Below are positions 35,968 to 45,125 of a stretch of DNA of 64,000 nucleotides, piece by piece. Below the pieces are notes generated by a model. The model made no database searches, was not told where the DNA came from, and saw only the letters and a program-made list of their open reading frames with translations. Source of the stretch: DATKZM01 sp035527975 (lineage in GTDB: Bacteria > Pseudomonadota > Alphaproteobacteria > JAPULJ01); the NCBI GenBank assembly GCA_035527975.1, contig DATKZM010000091.1, positions 17,901 through 81,900 of the forward strand. Reading direction: 5' to 3'. The first letter of the stretch is position 1; each line of letters starts with the position of its first letter. The position numbers were made by a program, and so were the translations under genes.

Positions 35968-37587
35968 TCACCCATCCTGGAGCCGGGCGATGAGGTCGCC
36001 CTTGATGATCTTGCGGGTCGGCGTGATGGGCATTTCGTCGATGATCTCCAGGCGTTCCGGCCAGGTCATCTTGGCGAACCCTCGCGATGCCAAATGATCG
36101 GTCATCTCATCGAAGGAGAGGCTCGTACCCGGCGTAACGGTGACAAACAGGCAGGCTTTCTCGCCCAGCACCTCGTCGGGCATCGGCACGACCGCGGCCT
36201 GAACGACGGCTCCGTGCGCCATCAGTGCGTTCTCAAGATCGGTCGGATTGAATTTGATGCCGCCGCGGTTGATGAGATCCTTGACGCGGCCGGTAACATC
36301 GATGAAGCCGTCGCCGTCGATGATCGCAAGATCGCCCGTGCGGAACCAGCCATCGTCGGTAAAGGAGGCCTTGTTGGCGGCCTCGTTGTTGAGGTAGCCC
36401 GCATGATTGGCGTAGCTCATGATCTCAAGCTCGCCTTCCTCGCCGGGCCCGAGGATATTGCCTTCGGGATCGGTGACGCGCGCTTCCACGCCCTTGGTGC
36501 AGGGTCCAGCGGAGCCGTGCCGCTTTTCGGGCGGACTGTCGAGAGGCGTCTGGGTCGCCAGGATCATCTCGGTCATGCCGAAGAGATGGCCCACGCGGCC
36601 GCGGCTCAGACAGGCCTCGAACGAGGACGCCACGACCGGCGCGCAGATCGAGCCGCCCGTGACGACATCGCGGATCGAGGACAGATCGGCGTTATCGAGC
36701 AGTCCCGACTTTACCGTGGCCGCGAGGTGCGCCGGGGCGCTGAAAACCACCGTGGGGCGGCCATTGATCAGACGTTCGGCGTAGGTCTCGGGCGAGAAGA
36801 GCGGGAGCAAGAGGCTGGTGCCGCCGACCCAGAGCGCGAGATTGGTGCAGCACAGGCCGAAGACATGGGTGAAGGGCGGCGCCACCATCACCACGTCCTC
36901 GGCGCTGAGCGCGACCGCCGGCGAGAAATAGCGTGAGTTGGCCGCGAAGGTGCGATGCTCCCGCATGACGCCCTTCGGTGCGGCGGACGTGCCGGATGTG
37001 AAGCAGAGCGTGGAGAAATCCTCCGGCCCCGGCGGATCGGCGATGTCGCGGTCGGATCCCTCGGCGATCAGCGCGTTCAATGAATGGGCGCCCTCCGGCA
37101 CCTCGTCACCAGCCACGATGACGTGGTCCAGCGAGGGCACGCGCTCGCGCAAGGCCAGCATCGTTGCCGGCGCGTCGTGGTTGGGCAGCGGACCGGTGCA
37201 GACAACCGCTTTGGCCTCGCCGTGCTTCAGCAGCGGCTCCATCTCGCCGCCCCGATAAGGCATGTGCATGGTGGCGAGCACGCCGCCCATCATCATGGTG
37301 CCGAAATAGGTGATCAGGAATTCCGGCCAATTGGGCATCTGGATGGCGACGACATCCTGTTTGACGACGCCCAGGTCCAGGAGCGAGTTTGCAAGGCGCC
37401 GCGCGGCGGCGTGAAGCTCGCCGTAGCTGATGTCCCGGTCGGCGGTGCGGATCGCCGCCTTGCCCGGGGTCTCGGCCGCCCAGCGGTCGAGATAGGTGAT
37501 GAGCGTGTCATCGTTCCAATAGCCCTCGCGGGTGTAGCGTTCCACCATTGCCGCGCTGTATCGCGGGGCCGTCTGTGATGCCGTCAT
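35968..37587 (-). CDS. AMP-forming acyl-CoA ligase (first paralogue)
   Basis: Ligase of 539 residues. ATP loop CFTSGTSAAPKGVM is at about 195-208, FGMTEMILATQTP near 345, RTGDLAIIDGDGFIDVTGR near 420, NRGGIKFNPTDLE near 442 and the terminal Lys in TPTRKIIKGDL. It resembles its neighbour at 38025-39629 throughout, including the N-terminal pattern of a short leader plus GYWNDDTL/GAWNDETP, so the two arose by duplication. They resemble ligases for cyclic or branched carboxylic acids (weak inference). It is the last gene of the operon, 36 bp after the DUF3574 gene. Confidence 0.9.
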   Translation of the reverse strand: MTASQTAPRYSAAMVERYTREGYWNDDTLITYLDRWAAETPGKAAIRTADRDISYGELHAAARRLANSLLDLGVVKQDVVAIQMPNWPEFLITYFGTMMMGGVLATMHMPYRGGEMEPLLKHGEAKAVVCTGPLPNHDAPATMLALRERVPSLDHVIVAGDEVPEGAHSLNALIAEGSDRDIADPPGPEDFSTLCFTSGTSAAPKGVMREHRTFAANSRYFSPAVALSAEDVVMVAPPFTHVFGLCCTNLALWVGGTSLLLPLFSPETYAERLINGRPTVVFSAPAHLAATVKSGLLDNADLSSIRDVVTGGSICAPVVASSFEACLSRGRVGHLFGMTEMILATQTPLDSPPEKRHGSAGPCTKGVEARVTDPEGNILGPGEEGELEIMSYANHAGYLNNEAANKASFTDDGWFRTGDLAIIDGDGFIDVTGRVKDLINRGGIKFNPTDLENALMAHGAVVQAAVVPMPDEVLGEKACLFVTVTPGTSLSFDEMTDHLASRGFAKMTWPERLEIIDEMPITPTRKIIKGDLIARLQDG

Positions 37588-37623
37588 GGTCGTCGTCCCT
37601 CGCTTATTCGATCCTCATTGCCG

Positions 37624-38028
37624 TCAAAACTGCGCCCGCACCGGCGTGTCGATGCGCAGCACCGATTGCTGATGGAAGCGGGATTTGTAACGCGCGATAA
37701 TCGTGGTGATCGCGTTTGTCGCCTTCGCGGTTCCACGATGCAGCAGCACGAGCACGCGGGAGCGCTCGCGCACGATGCGCCCGCTCGTTCGATCGCGCCA
37801 TTGCCCGTGTGCCGCCAGCACGGTGAGGCCGTCGGGAAAACGCGGCGTGACCTCCGCTTCGACAAACTCGCGCCAGGCTGCCTCGCCGACCGTGCCGCCG
37901 CCCGGCATGCTCATACCAAAGTAAAGCCGCGTGGCGATCATCGCCTCGCCCATTGGCTGGGGAGCCGCGCAGGCGGCAAGCACCAACAGCAGCACACCCA
38001 GGCCAGAAAGCGCGGCGCGCATCCTCAT
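37624..38028 (-). CDS. DUF3574 lipoprotein
   Basis: Protein of 134 residues with a lipoprotein signal ending VLAACAA (lipobox LAAC). The body has RLYFGMSMPGGGTVGEAAW near residue 35 and FVEAEVTPRFPDGLTVLAAHGQW near 54, typical of the DUF3574 family, whose role is unknown. The ATG overlaps the stop of the upstream ligase by four bases (ATGA), so it is translationally coupled. A small secreted lipoprotein between two cytoplasmic CoA ligases is an odd arrangement. Confidence 0.82.
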   Translation of the reverse strand: MRMRAALSGLGVLLLVLAACAAPQPMGEAMIATRLYFGMSMPGGGTVGEAAWREFVEAEVTPRFPDGLTVLAAHGQWRDRTSGRIVRERSRVLVLLHRGTAKATNAITTIIARYKSRFHQQSVLRIDTPVRAQF

Positions 38029-39629
38029 CGCAGGCCGGCCAGGAGCTGGCCCTTTATGATCTTGCGTGTCGGCGTCATCGGCATCGCCTCGACAACCTCC
38101 ATACGCTCGGGCCATTTGAGCTTGGCGACATTCCTGGATGCCAGATAGTCCTGGATTTGCTCGAGCGAGAGCGATGCGCCAGGCTGAAGCTGGGCAAAGA
38201 GGCAGGCCTTCTCGCCCATCACCGGGTCGGGCATTGGCGCGATTGCCGACATGATGACGGCCGGGTGCTCATCGATCAGCCCCTCGATATCAACCGGGTT
38301 AATCTTGATGCCACCGCGGTTGATAATATCCTTGACCCTGCCGGTCATGAAAACGTTCTGGTCCTTGTCGATAGTCACCAGATCGCCGGTGCGAAACCAA
38401 CCGTCGCGGCTGAAAGCCGAAGCGTTCGCCTCGTCGTTGTTGAAGTAGCCCGAGAAAAGCATGGGGCCCCGGATCTCAAGCTCGCCCTCCTCGCCGGGTC
38501 CGACGGTCTGGCCTTCGGCAACGGCGCGGATCTCATGGCCCACCGGCGGCGTCCCGATCGAGGCCAGGCGCACCTCGCGCGGCGCATCGAGGGGATTGAT
38601 GAACTGCATCAACGTCTCGGTCATGCCCCACATCTGATAGACGACGGCGTTGGGGCAGAGTTCTTCCATCATGGTGACGAGCTCGGCTGGGCAGGCCGAA
38701 CCGGCAAAGACGACGCGCTTCAGCGAGCCCAGCACATCGCCGGCAAAAAGCCCGGCCTTGATGCAGGCAAGCGCATGGGCGGGGCCGCAGAACATGACGG
38801 TGGGCCGGCTATGCGCGATCGCTTGCGCGAAGGCCTGCGGCGAATAGAGCGCCATGAGGCCGCTTGCCGCGCCAGCCCGCAAGGTGATGTTGGCGACGTT
38901 GAGCCCGTAGATATGCGTGAAGGGCGGCGCGGAGAGCACCACGTCGTCGGGGCCGATGCCGCAGTCGACCGCTAACGCGCGATGACTGCAGGCCATGGTG
39001 CGGTTGGTGTGGACGACGGCCTTGGGGGAGGCCGATGTGCCCGAGGTGAAGGCGAGCACGGCGGGATCGCTTGCGGCCGGCGGGTCGGCGATCGGGTCGG
39101 GCGCGGCAAACAGCTCGGTGAAGGCGATGGTGCCCGCTGGCGCCGCGCCGCCCTGGACGATCACGGTCCTCAGCGTCGGCACCGTCTCCGTCAGGGCCAG
39201 CATGGTGGCGGCGGCATCGTAGTTTGGAAGGCCGCCATGGCAGATCACCGCCTGGACGCCGCCATGGGTCAGCAGCGGCGCCAGCTCGCCGGCGCGGTAG
39301 GGCATGTGGAGCAGGGTGATCACCGCGCCCATCATCTGGATACCGTGATAGGCGACGAGAAATTCCGGCAGGTTGGGAAGCTGGACGCCGACGGTGTCGC
39401 CCTTGCGCAATCCCGCAGCTAGGAGACCGTTGGCAAAGCGGAGCGCTTCGCTATGAAGCTCGTGGTAACTCAGCGCGCGCTCGATGCCGATCACGGCCGG
39501 AGCGTCGGGACGGCTTTCGGCCAGGTCGGCCAGCCAGTGCTGCGGCGTCTCGTCGTTCCAGGCGCCGTCGGCAAGATAGCGCGCGACCGTTTCCGGTGGA
39601 TAGGTCAGGCCTTGTCTTAGATCGACCAT
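38025..39629 (-). CDS. AMP-forming acyl-CoA ligase (second paralogue)
   Basis: Ligase of 534 residues from the ATG at 39629 (MVDLRQGLTYPPETVARYLA). ATP loop AFTSGTSASPKAVV near 200, MWGMTETLMQF near 344, FRTGDLVTIDKDQNVFMTGR near 418, and NRGGIKINPVDIE near 440; terminal Lys in TPTRKIIKGQL. A GTG at 39662 also opens this frame but has no well-spaced ribosome site. It is the paralogue of the downstream ligase and follows the enoyl-CoA hydratase gene by 40 bp, so the two ligases and hydratase likely form one pathway. Confidence 0.9.
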   Translation of the reverse strand: MVDLRQGLTYPPETVARYLADGAWNDETPQHWLADLAESRPDAPAVIGIERALSYHELHSEALRFANGLLAAGLRKGDTVGVQLPNLPEFLVAYHGIQMMGAVITLLHMPYRAGELAPLLTHGGVQAVICHGGLPNYDAAATMLALTETVPTLRTVIVQGGAAPAGTIAFTELFAAPDPIADPPAASDPAVLAFTSGTSASPKAVVHTNRTMACSHRALAVDCGIGPDDVVLSAPPFTHIYGLNVANITLRAGAASGLMALYSPQAFAQAIAHSRPTVMFCGPAHALACIKAGLFAGDVLGSLKRVVFAGSACPAELVTMMEELCPNAVVYQMWGMTETLMQFINPLDAPREVRLASIGTPPVGHEIRAVAEGQTVGPGEEGELEIRGPMLFSGYFNNDEANASAFSRDGWFRTGDLVTIDKDQNVFMTGRVKDIINRGGIKINPVDIEGLIDEHPAVIMSAIAPMPDPVMGEKACLFAQLQPGASLSLEQIQDYLASRNVAKLKWPERMEVVEAMPMTPTRKIIKGQLLAGLR

Positions 39630-39669
39630 CGGATGCGTTCCGGGCTCTGCTCTCGGCCTCACTCCCGCC

Positions 39670-40479
39670 TCAGGGCATGTTCACCTGGATCGAGTTGGTG
39701 CGCTCGCCGCGCTTGAAGGCGCCCAGCCGCTCGGCGGCGTAGGGATTGTCGAGCGAGGTCAGGATGTTCATGCATTCGTGTTCGGTGCATTCCTCCAGCG
39801 AGCGGCGCCAGCCATCGTGGAAGGTCTGCTTGACGAAAGCCTGGAGATGCGTCGGCCCGGCGGCAAGCTGGCGGGCAATGCTGCGGGTCATCGTTTCGAA
39901 CTCCGCGCCCTCGTAGACCCGGTTGACGATGCCCCAGTCCTGCGCCTCGTAGGCATCGAGTGTGCGGTTGGTGAGCATCAGCTCCATCGCCCGGCGGAAG
40001 CCGACGATCTTGGCCAGCGTGTAGGACGAGCCGCCGTCATTGGCGACGCCGTTCGACATCCACGACGCGTAGAAGCTGGCGCGCTCGCTGCAGATCGCCA
40101 TGTCGGCCGCTAGTGTGAGACCGAGCCCGCCGCCGACCGCGATGCCGTTGACCGCGGCCAGCACCGGCATCGGCAGACGCACCACGCGGTGCAACATCTG
40201 ATGCCACCATAGCGCCACCTCGCGGAAGCCGGCGCGAAAGCCCTCGCGGTTGTCGAGATCGTAGCCCTTCAAATTGACCCCGGCGCAGAAAGCATCGCCC
40301 GCGCCGGTCAGCACCAGCGCGCCAATATCGGTGTCGGCCCGGTCTTCCACCGCGCCCAGGGCGCTGTGCAGCTCTTGCAGGGTTTCGGTGTCGAGGGAGT
40401 TTTTCACCGCCGGCCGATTGAAGGTGATCGTCGCCACCCCCTCGGCGATGTCGAGGATGATGTGCCGATACTCGGTCAT
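39670..40479 (-). CDS. Enoyl-CoA hydratase/isomerase family protein
   Basis: Crotonase-fold protein of 269 residues. The oxyanion-hole residues are in DAFCAGVNLKGYDL near 67 and GIAVGGGLGLTLAADMAICS near 113, followed by SNGVANDGGSSYTLAKIVG near 142 and RTLDAYEAQDWGIVNRV. The acidic catalytic residues of classical hydratases are not both evident (NDGGSS in place of the usual PEVGL-type region), so it may be an isomerase or hydrolase rather than a hydratase. First gene of the minus operon that includes the two ligases. Confidence 0.88.
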   Translation of the reverse strand: MTEYRHIILDIAEGVATITFNRPAVKNSLDTETLQELHSALGAVEDRADTDIGALVLTGAGDAFCAGVNLKGYDLDNREGFRAGFREVALWWHQMLHRVVRLPMPVLAAVNGIAVGGGLGLTLAADMAICSERASFYASWMSNGVANDGGSSYTLAKIVGFRRAMELMLTNRTLDAYEAQDWGIVNRVYEGAEFETMTRSIARQLAAGPTHLQAFVKQTFHDGWRRSLEECTEHECMNILTSLDNPYAAERLGAFKRGERTNSIQVNMP

Positions 40480-40535
40480 GCCCGATACCTCCCGATTTCC
40501 GCCGGCTTCCGCCTATTTCTGGCGCTTTTTCATCT

Positions 40536-40552
40536 TTATACGTTGTGTATAA
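40536..40552. promoter_or_regulatory. Palindrome in the hydratase-amidase divergent region
   Basis: Perfect arms TTATAC and GTATAA around GTTGT, inside an A+T-rich patch of an otherwise G+C-rich 203-bp gap between divergent genes. It sits 57 bp upstream of the hydratase start. Size and form fit a GntR-type operator (GTATAC-like core). TATAAT at 40548-40553 could also serve as a -10 element. Confidence 0.45.
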
Positions 40553-40682
40553 TATATTCGCGCACCGATCGCCGGGTCAAGCCGGGTCGCCTCGACAGAC
40601 CCGTATGGCGACCATAGGATAGGTCGTCGGGGGATCGGCGGCGCAGCCAAGCAGCGGACATGAGCAAAGGGGGAGACGGCCC

Positions 40683-42134
40683 TTGAACGATATCGCCTTC
40701 TTGCCGGCCAAACGACTGGCCGGCCTCATTCGCCGCGGCAAGCTCGGTTGCCTGGAACTCCTGGAGCACACCCTGGCGCGGGTCGAGCGCTACAACCCGG
40801 CGCTCAACGCGATCATCGCCACCGACATTCCAGGAGCGCGCCGCCGCGCCCGGGCGGCCGACAAGGCGCGCGCCAAGGGCGAGCTCTGGGGGCCGCTCCA
40901 CGGCGTGCCGATGACGGTCAAGGACTCCTTCGACGTCAAGGGGCTGCCCACCACCTGGGGCGTGCCGGAATTCAAGGACAATATCGCCCAAAGCAACGCG
41001 CTCGCCGTCGACCGCTGGCTGGCGGCAGGGGCGGTCATCTTCGGCAAGACGAATGTGCCGATCTGGCTCGCGGACGCGCAGAGCTTCAACGCCATCCACG
41101 GCACCACCAACAATCCCTGGAACCTGAAACTCACGCCGGGAGGCTCCTCGGGCGGCGGCGCAGCGGCGCTCGCCGCCGGGCTCACCGGCATTGAGATGGG
41201 CAGCGACATCGCCTCGTCGATCCGCAACCCCGCGGCCTTCTGCGGGCTCTACGGCCACAAGCCGACCTTCGGGATCTGCCCGACCCGGGGCCATGCGCCG
41301 CGCGCGACGGCCGGTGCGCTCGACATCCTGGCGATCGGCCCGCTGGCGCGCAGCGCCGGCGATGCGGCACTCGGCCTTTCGATCCTGGCGGGGCCCGACG
41401 AGATCGAGGCGGCGGGGACCCGCCTCGCCCTGCCGCCGCCCCGGAAGAAGCGATTGCACGAGTTCAAAGTCGGGATCATCGCCGACGATCCGATCGCGCC
41501 GGTCGAGCGCGGCGTGCGCGAGGCGCTGGAGAGGCTGGCGGCTTTCCTGGCCAAGCAGAAGACCCGGGTCAGCGACAAGGCGCGTCCGGCGATCGATTTC
41601 GGCGAGGCGCATCGCACGTTCGGCATGTTGCTCCGCGCCGCCACGTCAGCCCGCCTCAGCGACGAGGACCAGGCGCGCCTCCGCGACGCGCTGGCGGCTT
41701 TGCCCGCCGACGCCGATACGCCGCAGGCGCGGATGCTGCGCGGCAACACGCTTTCCCACCGCGACTGGCTGCGGCTCGACGAGGCGCGCCAGCGCATGCG
41801 CTGGCGCTGGCATGAGTTTTTCCAGGATCACGATCTGCTGCTGTGCCCGGTGATGAGCACCGCAGCCTTCCCGCATGACCAGACGCCGCCATACGAACGG
41901 GATCTGAACGTCGACGGGAAGAAGGTGCCGTTCCACACGGCCGTCTTCTGGTCGGGCTATCCGGGCGTGGCCGGCCTGCCGGCAGCGGTGGCGCCCATCG
42001 GCTTCACGCCAGATGGCCGCCCGGTCGGGGTGCAGATCATCGGGCCGGAATATGGCGACCGAAGCTGCCTTCAATTCGCCCGGCTGCTGGAAAAGGAATA
42101 CCAGGGCTTCGTGGCCCCGCCGGGCTACGAGTGA
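40683..42134 (+). CDS. Amidase (amidase-signature family)
   Basis: Hydrolase of 483 residues with the Ser-cisSer-Lys triad of the amidase signature family. Lys80 lies in VPMTVKDSFDVKG, the cis-Ser at about 155 in TPGGSSGGGAAALAAG, and the nucleophile Ser at about 179 in MGSDIASSIRNPAAFCG. The usual GTDxGGSIR is altered to GSDIASSIR, a mild deviation. Family members hydrolyse amides, including those of aliphatic and aromatic acids, releasing an acid that a CoA ligase could activate. It is convergent with the TRAP genes, with only 22 bp between stops. Confidence 0.9.
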   Translation: MNDIAFLPAKRLAGLIRRGKLGCLELLEHTLARVERYNPALNAIIATDIPGARRRARAADKARAKGELWGPLHGVPMTVKDSFDVKGLPTTWGVPEFKDNIAQSNALAVDRWLAAGAVIFGKTNVPIWLADAQSFNAIHGTTNNPWNLKLTPGGSSGGGAAALAAGLTGIEMGSDIASSIRNPAAFCGLYGHKPTFGICPTRGHAPRATAGALDILAIGPLARSAGDAALGLSILAGPDEIEAAGTRLALPPPRKKRLHEFKVGIIADDPIAPVERGVREALERLAAFLAKQKTRVSDKARPAIDFGEAHRTFGMLLRAATSARLSDEDQARLRDALAALPADADTPQARMLRGNTLSHRDWLRLDEARQRMRWRWHEFFQDHDLLLCPVMSTAAFPHDQTPPYERDLNVDGKKVPFHTAVFWSGYPGVAGLPAAVAPIGFTPDGRPVGVQIIGPEYGDRSCLQFARLLEKEYQGFVAPPGYE

Positions 42135-42156
42135 TCCGAGGGGGCGGGAACCTGCT

Positions 42157-43461
42157 TCAGCCCTTCATCGTGTTGGGCAGGAAGAGCGCCAGATCGGGGA
42201 ACAGAATCAACAGCGCGGCGCAGACCAGCATTGCAATCCAGAACGGGATAATGCCGCGAAAGATCTCGCTCATCGGCACGTCGGGTGCGATGCCCTTGAC
42301 CACAAAAACATTTAGCCCCAGCGGCGGGCTGATCAGGCTCATCTCAAGCACCACGACCAAGAGCGCGCCGAACCAGACCGGATCGTAGCCGAGGTCCTTG
42401 ATCATCGGAAAGACGATCGGGATCGTCAGCACCAGCATGGCAAAGCCTTCCAGGAAGGTGCCGAGGATGATGTAGACCAGCACGATCAGCAACAGGATGT
42501 AGACGCGGTCGACCTTGAGCTCGCCGATGAGCGCGGCAAGGTCGCCCGGCAATTGCGTGTCGGCGAGAAAGGGATTGAAGATGAAGGCGCCGATCACGAT
42601 CAGGTAGACGAAGGCAAACGTCTTGATCGTTTCCAGCACACACTTCGTCATCTCCGCCCAGGTAAACTTGCCCCGAACAATGGTCAGGATCAGCGTCAGC
42701 ATGGCGCCGATCGACGCCGCTTCCACCGGTGTGAACCATCCAAGATAGATGCCGCCCAGGACGATGAAGATGATGCCGAGCAACGGAAACGCACGGAATA
42801 GGCTGCGGCTGCGCTCGGCCCAGCCATGACGCGTCGCCGCCGGCCCCAGCTTGGGATTGCGGGTCGTCATGATTGCGATGGCGATCATGAACAGGATCGT
42901 CAGCAGGATGCCCGGTATGACGCCGGACAGGAACAGCTTGCCGATCGAGACCTCGGTCAGCACCGCATAGATGATGAAACCGGTCGAGGGCGGGATCAGG
43001 ATGCCAAGAGTGCCGCCCGCCGCGACGCTGCCCGTGGCGAGGCGCGCGCTGTAGCCGTAGCGCTTCATTTCCGGCAGCGAGACCCGGCCCATGGTGACCG
43101 CCGAGGCAAGGCTGGAGCCGGACACGGCGGCAAAACCGGCGCAGCCGACCACCGTCGCCGAGGCCAGCCCGCCCGGCCAATGCCCGACCATGCTGCGCGC
43201 CATGGCGTACAAATCGCGGCTGAGGCCGGAGACCATCGCCAGGTTCCCCATCAGCACGAACAGCGCGATGATCGAGAGGTCGTAGTTGTAGGCGGTGGCG
43301 TAGGGGATGCTGCCCAGGGTATTGAGCGTCCGTTCGAGGTCGTTCATCACCCAGTAGCCGAGCGCGCCCGACACCGCGAGGGCAATGCCGATCGGCACCC
43401 GCAAGAAGATCAGCGCAAACAGACCCAGCAGCGCCAGGATCCCAATGAGGCTGCCGCTCAC
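42157..43461 (-). CDS. dctM: TRAP transporter large permease DctM (system 1)
   Basis: Integral membrane protein of 434 residues with about 12-13 hydrophobic segments and DctM landmarks: FLRVPIGIALAVSGALGY, MVSGLSRDLYAMARSMVGH, GCAGFAAVSGSSLASAVTM, SVAAGGTLGILIPPSTGFII, and SPPLGLNVFVVKGI near the end. It starts at GTG overlapping the small-permease stop (GTGA). Last gene of the P-Q-M operon; it imports a carboxylate using an ion gradient. Confidence 0.93.
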   Translation of the reverse strand: MSGSLIGILALLGLFALIFLRVPIGIALAVSGALGYWVMNDLERTLNTLGSIPYATAYNYDLSIIALFVLMGNLAMVSGLSRDLYAMARSMVGHWPGGLASATVVGCAGFAAVSGSSLASAVTMGRVSLPEMKRYGYSARLATGSVAAGGTLGILIPPSTGFIIYAVLTEVSIGKLFLSGVIPGILLTILFMIAIAIMTTRNPKLGPAATRHGWAERSRSLFRAFPLLGIIFIVLGGIYLGWFTPVEAASIGAMLTLILTIVRGKFTWAEMTKCVLETIKTFAFVYLIVIGAFIFNPFLADTQLPGDLAALIGELKVDRVYILLLIVLVYIILGTFLEGFAMLVLTIPIVFPMIKDLGYDPVWFGALLVVVLEMSLISPPLGLNVFVVKGIAPDVPMSEIFRGIIPFWIAMLVCAALLILFPDLALFLPNTMKG

Positions 43462-43973
43462 GGTCCGCCTTCGCTGATAACACCTTCGCGTTCGGGCTCA
43501 GGCACGAACACGCGGAGCAGCATGACCAGCGCGAACATCAGCGAGCCAAGCGCGGCCAACCAATAAAACGGGTAGTAGGGGATCTCCAGAAGCTGCGAGG
43601 ATTCGTTGATCTCGCGCACCAGATCGGATTGCAGATAGGTGCGCCAGGCAATCACCAGAAAAATCACGCAGCCGACCAGATTGATCCCGCGGTCGAGGAT
43701 CCGGCGCGTTGCCGGGCCGAGTCGCTGGTAAAGCAGCTCGATCGACACATGCGCGCCGTGGAAGCCGCAATAGGCCATGCCGAGGAAGGTCATCGTCAGC
43801 ACCGTGAAATGGGTGAGATCGAAGACCCCGTTGATCGGATAGCCCAGCTTGCGCCCGATCACACCGAAGGTCGTCATAAACATCAGGAAGACGAGGATGC
43901 CGCCTGCAATGCAGGCGGCCCCCGTAACGACGATCCTGGTTATTCGGGAAATTATGTCTTCAGCAGGCCTCAC
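43458..43973 (-). CDS. dctQ: TRAP transporter small permease DctQ (system 1)
   Basis: Membrane protein of 171 residues with four hydrophobic segments. GVIGRKLGYPINGVFDLTHF near 40 and FHGAHVSIELLYQRLG near 75 are the DctQ-type motifs. The start is the GTG at 43973, which overlaps the stop of the binding-protein gene by four bases; a longer frame to 44078 lies inside that gene. It bridges DctP and DctM. Confidence 0.9.
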   Translation of the reverse strand: MRPAEDIISRITRIVVTGAACIAGGILVFLMFMTTFGVIGRKLGYPINGVFDLTHFTVLTMTFLGMAYCGFHGAHVSIELLYQRLGPATRRILDRGINLVGCVIFLVIAWRTYLQSDLVREINESSQLLEIPYYPFYWLAALGSLMFALVMLLRVFVPEPEREGVISEGGP

Positions 43974-45013
43974 GCACTCTTTCCGGTGTAGGCGGTGTAA
44001 AGCTTGCGATAGGGCAGACCGGGCTTGTCGAAGCGCGCGATCCATTCCTTGGAGATGGTCTCCAGCTTGCCGACCCACTGGGCCCGCTCGGCGGCCGTCA
44101 GCTTGGTAATGCTGGAGCCGGCCTTCTTGTTGACCGTGGCGATGCCGACCTCACGCTCGTGTTCGTAGCCCCTGGCGCCGATGAGGCTGAATTCCAGGCC
44201 GCTGTTCTTGTCGATCACGGCCCGCTGGGCAGCGCTGAGGCTGTCGTACTTCTTCTTGTTCATGGCGATGAACTGCGGCGAATAGCCGAAGGGCAAATCG
44301 ACGATGAAGTTCTTCACCACCTCGTGCAGCTTGAAGCTGTTCACCACCGAGATGCCGACGATGGCGCCGTCGACGACGCCCTTTTCCAACGCGCCGTAGG
44401 TGCTCGGCATCGGCATCGCGACCGGGATCGCGCCCAGGCCCTTGATAATCTCGGCCTGATTGCGCGACGGCGTGCGCAGTTTCAGGCCCTTCAGATCGTC
44501 CGGCGTGCGCACGACCTTGTTGGTCATGATTACCGGCACGTCGGTGGTCCATATACCGAGGACCTTGACGCGCTTGTAGTCCGCGGCAAGATGCTCGTCG
44601 AAGATACGATTGAGCGCCTCGGTTGCTTTGACCGCCGTGTCGTATTGCAGCGGGATTTCGGCGACCAGCGTGCGCGGAAATACCGTCGAGGTGTAGCCCG
44701 GGATGTGGAACTCGATATCGGCGATACCGTTCAGGATGCGCTTGTAGGCGCCGGGCGGGCGGCCGCCAATCTGGCTGCCGGGAAAGCCCTTGATCTTGAG
44801 GCCGACATTGGCCGCCTCGATCCTCTTGCCCCACGGCGCCATCATGTTCGCCCACAGGGGATGGCGGGGGCTGGCGAAGAACGCCATCTTGAGCTCGGTC
44901 TCGGCAGCGGCGAGCAGTCCAGGCAGGCCCATCGCACCAATACCGGCGGCACCGGCGCCCGCCAGCGCCAGCTTGGTGAAGTCGCGTCTTGTTACCGGGT
45001 TATCCCAGGTCAT
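43970..45013 (-). CDS. dctP: TRAP transporter solute-binding protein DctP (system 1)
   Basis: Binding protein of 347 residues with a twin-arginine signal (VTRRDFTKLALAGAGAAG), indicating export in folded form. The mature part shows KRIEAANVGLKIKGFPGSQ, a VVRTPDDLKGLKLRTPSRN motif near 165 with the substrate-contacting Arg, and an ALEKGVVDGAIVGI segment near 205. First gene of the operon. The ligand is likely an organic acid; adjacency to an amidase suggests an acid or amide, which is inference. Confidence 0.9.
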   Translation of the reverse strand: MTWDNPVTRRDFTKLALAGAGAAGIGAMGLPGLLAAAETELKMAFFASPRHPLWANMMAPWGKRIEAANVGLKIKGFPGSQIGGRPPGAYKRILNGIADIEFHIPGYTSTVFPRTLVAEIPLQYDTAVKATEALNRIFDEHLAADYKRVKVLGIWTTDVPVIMTNKVVRTPDDLKGLKLRTPSRNQAEIIKGLGAIPVAMPMPSTYGALEKGVVDGAIVGISVVNSFKLHEVVKNFIVDLPFGYSPQFIAMNKKKYDSLSAAQRAVIDKNSGLEFSLIGARGYEHEREVGIATVNKKAGSSITKLTAAERAQWVGKLETISKEWIARFDKPGLPYRKLYTAYTGKSA

Positions 45014-45125
45014 CGTTCCCTCCCTGATCTTTGGAACGCCCTCACATTGGAGCGTTTGTGTTGAAGGAATACTCTCTCATAATCGAGGCGGCGCGCAAAC
45101 GCCGGCCCGGGTCGTGCGTGCCTCA

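Noticed and set aside
35772..35975. N-terminal extension of the Liv binding protein
   Set aside because: The ATG at 35771 has GGAGG in front and begins a proper signal peptide; upstream residues are not protein-like.
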